The notes beneath the pieces were generated by a model that was not told where the DNA came from, did no database searches, and was given only the letters and a program-made list of their open reading frames with translations. A DNA stretch of 64,000 nucleotides from Macrostomum hystrix (Eukaryota; Platyhelminthes; Macrostomidae): assembly GCA_950097015.1 (NCBI GenBank), contig CATNEN010000007.1, positions 5,074,001 to 5,138,000 of the forward strand. The letters are read 5' to 3'. Position 1 is the stretch's first letter. Each line of letters opens with the position of its first letter. Positions 24,086-35,600 of this stretch are shown in pieces. The position numbers were made by a program, and so were the translations under genes.

Positions 24086-24614
24086 TTCTCCCCTTCACAA
24101 TATTTCGTCTTCTATCCTTTTTTGTATCTACTCACTTTGGAAAATTGAAAAACTGCAGAGAGCAAAAACGTATTCTCTCTTCTTTACTATGAGTAGTCTG
24201 CATGGTAGATTAGTGACGAAATCTATTTTGCGTGTTATCGTGCACGCTTTTGTCAATACATCTAATGACTGAGTATAATGTCACCTACACAATCTGATTT
24301 GGTCAGTCTGCGTGTTCAGCCCAGTCTCGCCTGGCGCTTCCTGATTGCGGCTGCAACAGGCTTTGCCAAATTCCCCACTGCTCACAGGGCGCTCAATTCA
24401 ATTATTTGTTTTTTTTAAGAGGCCACTAGCAATCTGCGCTGCGGGTTATGCAACGCAGGCGAATAACAAAGTTTGAGCCGCACTGCGAATGCCTAATGAA
24501 GAGGCAGAGAGAGACGGGCGAGAGAAATCAAGGAGGGAGCGAACGACAGAGAAAGGGAAGAAACGGAAGTGTTGGGGGGGCGAAAGTGAGAAAGCGACTG
24601 GCAGAAAGACTCGG

Positions 24615-24992
24615 GGGAGGCGGGTAGAGAAAGGACAGGCGGGTAGAGAAAGGAGAGGCGGGTAGAGATAGGACAGGCGGGTAGAGAAAGGAGAGGCGGG
24701 TAGAGATAGGAGAGGCGGGTAGAGATAGGACAGGCGGGTAGAGAAAGGAGAGGCGGGTAGAGATAGGAGAGGCGGGTAGAGATAGGACAGGCGGGTAGAG
24801 ATAGGAGAGGCGGGTAGAGAAAGGACAGGCGGGTAGAGATAGGAGAGGCGGGTAGAGATAGGAGAGGCGGGTAGAGATAGGAGAGGCGGGTAGAGATAGG
24901 AGAGGCGGGTAGAGATAGGAGAGGCGGGTAGAGATAGGACAGGCGGGTGGAGATAGGAGAGGCGGGTAGAGATAGAAGAGGCGGGTAGAGAT
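24615..24992. repeat. Minisatellite array, 19 bp unit
   Basis: About 20 copies of AGGCGGGTAGAGATAGGAG with variants (gagaaagg, gataggac). Strongly purine-rich on the plus strand. 24993-25785 has no recognised feature. Confidence 0.94.
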
Positions 24993-25788
24993 TGGAGATG
25001 CTGGAATAATTGCCGGGAGGGTGGGTAGGAGGAGGGATGGTGATAGTAGCAAATCACGGGTAAAAATTCCTTTTAGATTTCTTTCGAAAGTCGGCTTAAT
25101 GTCAATTAAATATCTCTGGAAAGTTTTTATGACGCTGCCAAGCATTTTTCCACATTGCTTGAAGATTTTTGGTGTCAAATAAATTCCTATATCAGATTTA
25201 CAGTAATCAGATTTTCCCCCGAGACCACACGCAATGATCTATTGTTAAAATCAAGCAGTTCACACAGACAATAGGAAACACTGCAGACCCATGAATCCCT
25301 TACCTATCGACCTCGTGACCCTACAGCATACAATGACTCCGGTGGAACAGCTTGACACACTTGACCTCGACAAAGTTTCAATCCGTTTAAAGACAGTGGA
25401 GAATTTCAGATGTTATCTAAGGTAGAACAGCTGCACAACAAATCACTGATGCCAGATTCGAGCCACACAATTGTTGGCTGAATGACACAACAGACAGATC
25501 TGCGGAAACACCAATAATAGTTTTTAATTGTTATTACGCTCGTACTATAAAAAGATACAAATAACTTGTAGAAAACTGATTATTTAAACAGACGGTGCAG
25601 AGATTGCTTGTGACAATTGCTAGTTAGGATTTCTTGTAGCAAACCAATTAATGAGCCTTAATAGTGCGAAATTTCTATTCGATACTGCACAAAACGATAC
25701 AAATGACTATACACGAGATTTATAAACAAATTGACGGAACTGAAATGACAATTTTAATGATAAAATTCACGATTGAAAATTGGCGGGC

Positions 25789-26612
25789 ATCCTGTTTCTC
25801 ATTCTGTTTCTCATTCTGTTTCTCATTCTGTTTCTCATTCTGTTTCTCATTCTGTTTCTCACTCTGTTTCTCACTCTGTTTCTCATTCTGTTTCTCATTC
25901 TATTTCTCACTCTGTTTCTCATTCAGTTTCTCATTCTATTTCTCATTCAGTTTCTCATTCTGTTTCTCATTCTGTTTCTCACTCTGTTTCTCACTCTGTT
26001 TCTCATTCTGTTTCTCATTCTGTTTCTCATTCTGTTTCTCATTCTGTTTCTCATTCTGTTTCTCATCCTGTTTCTCATTCTGTTTCTCATTCTGTTTCTC
26101 ATCCTGTTTCTCATTCTGTTTCTCATTCTGTTTCTCATTCTGTTTCTCATTCTGTTTCTCATTCTGTTTCTCATTCTGTTTCTCATTCTGTTTCTCATCC
26201 TGTTTCTCATTCTGTTTCTCATTCAGTTTCTCATTCAGTTTCTCATTCTGTTTCTCATCCTGTTTCTCATTCTGTTTCTCATTCTGTTTCTCATTCTGTT
26301 TCTCACTCTGTTTCTCACTCTGTTTCTCATTCTGTTTCTCATTCTGTTTCTCATCCTGTTTCTCATTCTGTTTCTCATTCTATTTTTCATTCTGTTTCTC
26401 GTTCTGTTTCTCATTCTGTTTCTTATTCAGTTTCTCGTTCTGTTTATCACCTTGTTTCTCACTCTGTTTCTCATTCTGTTTATCATTCTGTTTCTCATTC
26501 TATTTTTCATTCTGTTTCTCGTTCTGTTTCTCATTCTGTTTCTTGTTCAGTTTCTCGTTCTGTTTATCACCCTGTTTCTCACTCTGTTTCTCATTCTGTT
26601 TCGCATTCAATA
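25789..26612. repeat. Minisatellite array, 12 bp unit
   Basis: About 68 copies of TCATTCTGTTTC with single-base variants (actctg, atcctg, attcag). The period is a multiple of three, so all three plus frames are open. It ends 76 bases beyond the APCDD1 stop codon, so it would lie in or next to that gene's 3' UTR. Confidence 0.95.
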
Positions 26613-26688
26613 TAGCTCCTATAGCTCCTGACCTTTCCAAGAAAAGAAAATGCTGTTTTTGAATATCGAGACTTTTAGAGCAGTTGTA

Positions 26689-29600
26689 TCACAAAATCAA
26701 AACTGGAAGGTCAAGCCTCAGAAGCAGCAGCAGCAGCAGCAACCGCGGCAGCCACTGATGCCACCCAGCTGTGGCATTCAGCCAGACGCTTGAAGCAGCT
26801 GCAGATCTCGCCGCCTCAGGTGTCAGCGACGCCTCTGATCTCGGCGGCTGCTGCATCCTTGGCCGAGGAAACTCGCGACAGCGAACTAACGGCGCCTGGA
26901 AACTCGTCGGCCGACGAATCGTCGAGCTGATGCCGACGCTGTTGGCGATGGCGCCGACCCAGAGCAGCATCCGGCCGCCGTCAAGGAGTTCCTCGCTCAT
27001 CACCTGCTCGCTGGTTGTTGGCACCTGGCAGAGAGGGCAGAGGGAGAGCTCTGCCATTCTGTCACTCTGCCATTCTGTCACTCTGCCATTCTGTCACTCT
27101 GCCATTCTGTCACTCTGCCATTCTGTCACTCTGCCATTCTGTCATGTCACTCTGCCATTCTGTCACTCTGCCATTCTGTCATGTCACTCTGCCATTCTGT
27201 CACTCTGCCATTCTGTCACTCTGCCATTCTGCCACTCTGCCATTCTGTCACTCTGCCATTCTGTCACTCTGCCATTCTGTCATGTCACTCTGCCATTCTG
27301 TCACTCTGCCATTCTGTCACTCTGCCATTCTGTCACTCTGCCATTCTGTCACTCTGCCATTCTGTCACTCTGCCATTCTGTCACTCTGCCATTCTGTCAC
27401 TCTGCCATTCTGTCACTCTGCCATTCTGTCACTCTGCCATTCTGTCACTCTGCCATTCTGTCACTCTGCCATTCTGTCACTCTGCCATTCTGTCATGTCA
27501 CTCTGCCATTCTGTCACTCTGCCATTCTGTCATGTCACTCTGCCATTCTGTCACTCTGCCATTCTGTCACTCTGCCATTCTGTCACTCTGCCATTCTGTC
27601 ACTCTGCCATTCTGTCACTCTGCCATTCTGTCACTCTGCCATTCTGTCACTCTGCCATTCTGTCACTCTGCCATTCTGTCATGTCACTCTGCCATTCTGT
27701 CACTCTGCCATTCTGTCACTCTGCCATTCTGACCACGGTCCCAGTTATCCCCTACCTGCAGCCGGAAGTGGTCGCAGCCATTGGTGCTAGTGACGTCCTG
27801 GGCTCGATTCAACCGCCAGGCGTCCCGCCTGCCGCATCCGAAGCCATCGTTGGCTGTCAGCTGGTTGAGGCTGCGAGCATCTCTAGGCGTGATGGCCAAG
27901 CCGACGATGCGGAAGTCGAACTGGCGCGCAGCCGGCACGAGGGGGTCGCGAGCCAGCGCGCTCACCCAGCCGTAGGCGGTGACGCTGAAGTACGGCCTGC
28001 GGCACAACGGGTCGTGGAAGTGGTGGTACTCCCCAGTCCAAGTGGAGGCCTTCGAGGCGTTGCTGGGGGGTTGAAAGAGCAGCCGGCGGGTTAGGTAGTT
28101 GCTCTGCGGCCGGCTCTCACAGCGGGTGGAGATCCACTCGCCGATGGGGCTTCCTCGAGGCGCCAGCAGGGCGCGCCAAGACAGCAGCGGCGGCCGCTTC
28201 AGGCTGGCCCGGGCGATGCGTCGGCAGGCGCGGCAGTCGGTGGCCGCCTGCGGTTGCAGTTTCGGATTTTCACAATTTGTTTCATTATTGACGATTTTTT
28301 TTCCATTTTTTCGTTGGTTACTACTTTAGCTTTACAAAAAGATTCCTTAGTTACCAAAATATCTTTCGTAATCGGAAGTTGATAAGAGAAATCTAAGCAT
28401 ATTGAATCGAAGGCAGGTTAAATTAGTTCTGTTTTGATAATTACTTTTTCTGGAACATAATTAAAACAGAACAATTTTCAAACCGGTGCCATTTTCGCGA
28501 ATCGTTGTCATTTTCAAATCGGTGGTCTCCTTTTTTAAATCGGTACCATCTATTACGTCGGTGCCAAAATCTGTGCTTTTTCAAATCGGTACTGTTCTCA
28601 AATCAGTGCCACTTTTCTAAATCGGTGTCATTTTTAGAATAGAAGACATTTTTCAAATCATAGCCACTTTTAAAATCGGCGCCATTTTTCAAAAAAGTGC
28701 AATTTTTCAAATCGATGCCATTTTTTAAATTGGTGCCTTGTTTTTTTTAATCTGTGCCTTGTTTTTTTAAGTCGGTGCCGTTTTTCAAATCGGTGCCACT
28801 TTTATTCGCTGCCTTTCACCAATATTAAATTAATTAAAGATTTCCCAGAATCTGACCTCCGCATCCACCAGCGGTTCCTGGAAACTTGACGGCCTGTGCC
28901 GATGCCGCTCCTCGAAATTCGTAGCCAGATCGCCCAGGAACAGCCGGCGACGTCGGTGCGGGCTGCGGCTGCGGCTGTCTCGATCGTCGCCCAGCAGCTC
29001 GGAGCGTATGAGCTGCATCTCGTGCAGGTTGAAGCCCAGCCGTCTGGTGCAGTCGAAGTCCCGCATGACGCGGCCTCTGTACTCCACGAACAGCAGCAGG
29101 TGGTAGGGGCCACCGGAGGGGCTCCAGTCGGCTCTGGACGGCTGCCGCAGACGCTCGCTGCATTCGCCATCTCCGGCGGCAGCCTTCGCCTGAAGGTATC
29201 TGGCTGCCTCGACGGTGTAGGGCATCACCGTTACCTGCGTGTGGGATTAAAAAGCATAGATTTATTCGAAAAATATTTGGCATTTTAGGATTGAAGATTC
29301 GGGATGACTTTTTGGGATAATCTAAAAGTTGCAAGGGATAATGATTGCTTGGGATAGTCGGATGATTTTTGGGGAAAATCTGAAGATAGTTTGGGATAAT
29401 CTGATGATTGATTGTGATAATCCGAATATTTTTGGGAATAATCTGAAGACTTTTTGGGATAATCTGATGATCGTTTGGGATAATCTGCTTATTGTTTGGC
29501 ATGTTCTACTCAGTTTTTGGGATAATCGGAATATTCTTTTGTGTCATCTGAAGACTGTTTGTTGTTAATCTAAATCTTTTTTTATTGATACTGTCATTAG

Positions 29601-32600
29601 ATTTAGTCCTCGAAATAAGTAACGACTTCAATGAGATTCATCAGCTGATTGATGATTGAATATTTTAACAAAATATTTCCAAGGCCAAAATAACTTCCGC
29701 TAGTAAAAGTACCCGCGCAGACTTTCAGGTCAAAGGCTGTAAAAATGCTTTTAAGTAGCAAACAAGCAAGCTTTAATCAGTGCCCGGCGCTTTCACTTAA
29801 TGAACAGACCGCTGAAATCAAAGGCAGCCACTGATGTTGAACTCCGCACATAAACCTGCTTCCAAATCCACACGAACGCATTCTGACTAGCTTTGAACTT
29901 TAACTCTAATTTACTGAAAGAAAATTAATTAAAACATTCAATCCTTTTCCTACTTGCTGAGTAATCTGGGTAACTTTCAGTACCAAAAATGAGTCAGTCG
30001 GAATGCTGCTTGGCAACAACTATTGACTGCTCTCTACTCACTGCTGCTGCTGCTAAAAAGTTACTATTTAATCAATCCAAAGTTGTTAACAATGATAGCC
30101 GACACGATTACACGATATAATTTTGTGAGCAGAAAAAAATGAAGCCTTTTTTGTGGTTCTTGTTTTGTAATTCTAGAAGTTGTTTCATCGTGTGGAAAAT
30201 TCAAACCTTTAGTCTAAGTATTTATGGCGATTGGTTGAATATTTTGGAAGATACAGAAAAAAAGAAAAATGCGGGAATTTGAAGTACCCAGGGTCCTTCT
30301 ACTGTTTGCGTGTGGGACTTACAGCAATTAGGCAAATGTACACAGGATCCTGGCCTCACCTGCAGCAGCATTGGCGGTCTGAACAGCTCGAAGGCCGAAG
30401 TTCGCCAGCCGAGGAGGCCGGGGCCCATGGAGTTGCCATCGACCTTCAGGTAGCCCCTGGCATCCAGGCCATAGAAGGGGTCCGTGCAGCTACTGTCCGT
30501 GTAATAGAACTGCAGCGCGCTGAAGTGGGTGTCGTTGCTGAACTGGTAGCGGCGGGCCACGTACTCTGGGCCGGGCCGGGTCTCGCAGCTGTGAGAGAAC
30601 AAATGAGGAACCATTTTCTATCAATTCTACCAGCATTCAATTCCTCCCTCCCACCCCACCCCATTCTACCCTTCAGGTCTCTCCCACTCCGTTCTACCCT
30701 TCCGTTCTCTCCTACCCCACTCCGTTTTACCCTTCAGTTCTCTCCCACCCCACTCCGTTCTACCCTTCAGTTCTCTCCCACGACACTCCGTTCTACCCTT
30801 CCGTTCTCTCCTACCACACTCCGTTCTACCCTTCAGTTCTCTCCCACCCCACTCCGTTCTAACCTTCCGTTCTCTCCCACCCCACTCTTTTCTACCCTTC
30901 AGTTCTCTCCCACCCCACTCCGTTTTACCCTTCAGTTCTCTCCCACCCCACTCCGTTCTACCCTTCCGTTCTCTCCCACCCCACTCCGTTCTACCCTTTC
31001 ATTCTGTCCCACCCCACTCCATTCTACCCTTTAGGTTTCTCCCCTACCACACTCCGTTCTACCCGTCAGTTCTCTCCCACCCCACTCCGTTCTACCCTTC
31101 AGGTTAATCCCACCCCACTCCGTTTTACCCTTCAGTTCTCTCCCACTCGTTCTACCCTTCAGGTCTCTCCACCCCACTCCGTTCTACCCTTCAGGTCTCT
31201 CCACCCCACTCCGTTCTACCCTTTCATTCTCTCCCACCCCACTCCGTTCTACCCTTTCATTCTCTCCCACCCCACTCCGTTCTACTCTTTAGGTTTCTCC
31301 CACCCCACTCCGTTTTACCCTTCAGTTGTCTCTCACCCGCTCCGTTCTACCCCTCAGGTCTCTCCCACCCCTTTCCGTTTTTCACTTCAGTTCTATCTCT
31401 AGATACAATTGTTTTAAATAGAATCTACAACTAAAGTTTACTAAGTATGAAAAGTTAAAAACTTCAAAAGCGGAATTAAGAGCACGGGACAATTTCTTGT
31501 TAGGAAATTTATCCCAAAAGATAGAGTTTGCAAGTTTGGAGGAAGAGAGAGGAGTGCCAGTTCGCGAAAATTGGGCAAGCGATGTGACATGGCAACAAGG
31601 GAATCTGGAGTGCAAGAGGAAAGGAAACTGGTAGGGAAAAGATGGGACAACACTTGCCTCGGAAAGTTTCAGCGCAGACAGCGCAGCTTTGCGCCTCCTT
31701 CGCTCCAAGTGTTCCGCCATTCATATCCCAACCCCAGAACATCCGATTCGGCTGAATCCGAGTGTGGCGCTGGAATCGAATCCTCGGTGCAGCTGCGACA
31801 TTTTGTCTGTCACACAAGCCCCTTCATTTTGCAATATACTGCACCGGAGATAAGACTTATAAACGGCCGTATAGAGAGGCCGTGAGGAATGAGGGATTCT
31901 GTGATGATGATGACGCACCTGGATCTGGTAGGGGACAATTTCCCTAACCCACCTCCCCAGCCAAGTAGAAACCAGTCAACTTATTAAAGTATATTGTTTT
32001 CAATCATATTCATTAATTTCATCTGAACAGTCGATTACAGTGTTTGTTTGACAATTGAACATGAAAACTTCAGATTTGGGAAATAAATTTGCCAATCTGA
32101 AGCTGAATGAATGATAGAGGGGAGGTCAGCTGATCAGCCTGGCTAGCAGATCTAGCAGAAAGCAAATCTGTGTTGCACCTTGTTGACTCAGCCACTGGCA
32201 TCCATTATGAATGAGCTGACAGCAATGAATAGCGTGTCGGGGCATGGGGGAACTCAAGGCCTCTGTCCGAAATCTCGACCACAGAATCCGCAGGACCCCA
32301 TGCGATGGTAGAAAATTTCAACAAAAATATCAGGCAAAATGGTCGATACACCACCCGGCATGCCTGAGTCCGCAGGCTGATACTCAATGCCAATTTTTGT
32401 CCGGAATGAAAAAGCTAGCGATATTGATATCGCCTGCTCAGCTGATGCATCTAGGCCCGAGAGACACCGGCAGATTTAGTGAGGCCTGAAGCTAATGAGG
32501 CTGGCAATAAAGTGTACCGAGATCCATTTGGGCGATGGGGGGACGCATTAGGCGATTGTACCACGAGAACAAATAAATGGGACATCAATGAGGAGAAAGT

Positions 32601-35600
32601 GGAATAGAGTGGATAAAAAGATGAGCTCTGATGGAATGGACTCTGCCACACTCCTGTATCCTGCTCAGCGGCCTCTTTTCATTAATCTCCCTGGCTGCGC
32701 CTCCATCCTTTCCCTCTCTTTCTGTTTCCACAGTGTGATCTCTTTCCTTATCCTCTCCACTACTCTCGCAATCTTACCGCTCACGTCTCAATTCTCTCCC
32801 CCTCATCTTTCCCTCCTCTCCCCTCGACTCTTCGTCCTCTCTCCCCTCGACTCTCCGTCCTCTCTCCCCTCGACTCTCCGTCCTCTCTCCCCTCGTCTCT
32901 CCATCCTCTCTCCCCTCGTCTCTCCATCCTCTCTCCCCTCGTCTCTCCATCCTCTCTCCCCTCGACTCTCCGTCCTCTCTCCCCTCGTCTCTCCATCCTC
33001 TCTCCCCTCGTCTCTCCATCCTCTCTCCCCTCGTCTCTCCATCCTCTCTCCCCTCGTCTCTCCACCCTCTCTCCCCCCGTCTCTCCATCCTCTCTCCCCT
33101 CGTCTCTCCATCCTCTCTCCCCTCGTCTCTCCACCCTCTCTCCCCCCGTCTCTCCATCCTCTCTCCCCCCGTCTCTCCATCCTCTCTCCCCTCGTCTCTC
33201 CATCCTCTCTACCCTCGTCTCTCCATCCTCTCTCCCCTCGTCTCTCCGTCCTCTCTCCCCTCGTCTCTCCATCCTCTCCCTTCGACTCTCCGTCCTCTCT
33301 CCCCTCGTCTCTCCACCCTCTCTCCCCCCGTCTCTCCATCCTCTCTCCCCTCGTCTCTCCATCCTCTCCCCTCGACTCTCCGTCCTCTACCCCTAGTCTC
33401 CCCATCTCTCAGGGACTCTGCAGGCTTGCCCTGATGATGTCGGAGAAAAACAAAGACTAAAATGTGAAACCGTTAATGTAGCCGCCAACAATGGCATGTG
33501 TACACCAAGGCAGTAAATCAAACTTTAATAGAATGGATGGCACTTTTAGATTGCAAATCCGCAATTGCAAACCTCTCCGCTCCACCGAAAGCCAAAGAAA
33601 GAGAATGATTCGATTGGCGATAACAATCTTCTCGCCTTCTCTCGCATTCTAATTGCAAAGAGGCCATTCCTCAGGATTTATGACTTCCGCATCTTCCAGT
33701 TGTCCCACTCAGTCCTTTTATTAGTTGGGTGCCCCAACTGGGGGTGACTTGGGGACAAAAGCAGTCTGACCTGATTAAGCTGGGATTCGCAGGGTTTTTT
33801 GACGACTTCTTTGCTCCTCAAAAGGGATAATTCCTAGGATAATCGCGGAGATTGATGGGAATGAGTTCAAGTCATTAAAACAGGAAAAATTAAACTCACT
33901 ATAAGGTGTCGGAGCTGCATAAAGTGCTCAGGATTTAGTTGCTCAAACTGGAGACATTTATGTCAAATCCTCAACTCAATCCTTTTCTCTGCTAATCCTC
34001 GGCGTTGAGCTTTTTCATCCCTTTTGCCTCTCACCAACTCTCCATCTCTCCCTCACTGTCCATCTCTCCCTCACTGTCCATCACTCCCTCACTGTCCATC
34101 TCTCCCTCACTGTCCATCTCTCCCTCACTGTCCATCTCTCCCTCACTGTCCATCTCTCCCTCACTGTCCATCACTCCCTCACTGTCCATCTCTCCCTCAC
34201 TGTCCATCTCTCCGTCACTGTCCATCACTCCCTCACTGTCCATCTCTCCCTCACTGTCCATCTCTCCCTCACTGTCCATCACTCCCTCACTGTCCATCTG
34301 TCCCTCACTGTCCATCTCTCCCTCACTGTCCATCACTTCCTCACTGTCCATCTCTCCCTCACTGTCCATCTCTCCCTCACTGTCCATCACTCCCTCACTG
34401 TCCATCTGTCCCTCACTGTCCATCACTCCCTCACTGTCCATCTGTCCCTCACTGTCCATCTCTCCCTACTCAGTGCGTCCCTTTCCCACAGCAATCAGCA
34501 GCGAAGCAGCAAGGAAATGACATCCGCAGGCACTGACACCAGGCCTGGGGATTAATGGCAGGGTGGAGAGCGGAGAAGGCGGATAGCGACTGCAATCCCA
34601 GCGCAGAAAAAAATTTCATCTGGAGCTCTCCCGGGATTAATAACAGGCTGGCAGGCGAACTCGGGTGCTACTAGGTGAGGATCGGTCACCGGGGGGTGGA
34701 TGGGAACTGCCTTATTTGGCAACAAATAATCATTTTATACGCATGCAGATACTAATATTTGCGTGTGTATGCCGACTTTCCCAAGAAATTGCTGGCCACT
34801 CGGCTGCGAAAAGAAAGCAAAAACCATTTCTATCCCCCTTCCTGATCCACCCCCTGAGCCGCTTCCTTTCGCAGAAAATGCAACCGAGCTCCAGTGACAT
34901 TTCCTACTCCCTGTTCCAGTTTTTATCCTCAACACTCAACACACACACACACAAACACTCAACCTCGAATTTCGGCATGGACGAACCTTGGGCAAGAGAC
35001 GTTGTGAGTCATTCTGAACAGGATTAAAAATGAGTAGACTTTTAGGGATGCGGTGGGCTGATTTGGGATCTATTTCGTTACTGCTCCTTTTTGATCGCAA
35101 AACTGTTACTTTTCCTGTGGCTCTCAATCTCACTCAGGTCAATACAATTGCATCCTGCTTTTGCACTGCCTGCTTTGTTGTCTCTTCTATTTTGTTTGAC
35201 TTCAGATACACCAGCGTGATGAACTGTGGTCTACTTCCTCCCAACCCTCTGTCCACTCTCTCCCAACCCTCTGTCCACTCTCTCCAACCCTCTGTCCACT
35301 CTCTCCAACCCTCTGTCCACTCTCTCCAACCCTCTGTCCACTCTCTCCAACCCTCTGTCCACTCTCTCCAACCCTCTGTCCACTCTTTCCCAACCCTCTG
35401 TCCACTCTCTCCAACCCTCTGTCCACTCTCTCCAAACCCTCTGTCCACTCTCTCCAAACCCTCTGTCCACTCTCTCCAACCCTCTGTCCACTCTCTCCAA
35501 CCCTCTGTCCACTCTCTCCAACCCTCTGTCCACTCTCTCCAACCCTCTGTCCACTCTCTCCAACCCTCTGTCCACTCTCTCCCAACCCTCTGTACACTCT

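Noticed and set aside
25664-26662. Three parallel open frames of about 280-330 codons
   Set aside because: A 12-bp repeat open in all three plus frames; no protein-like composition.
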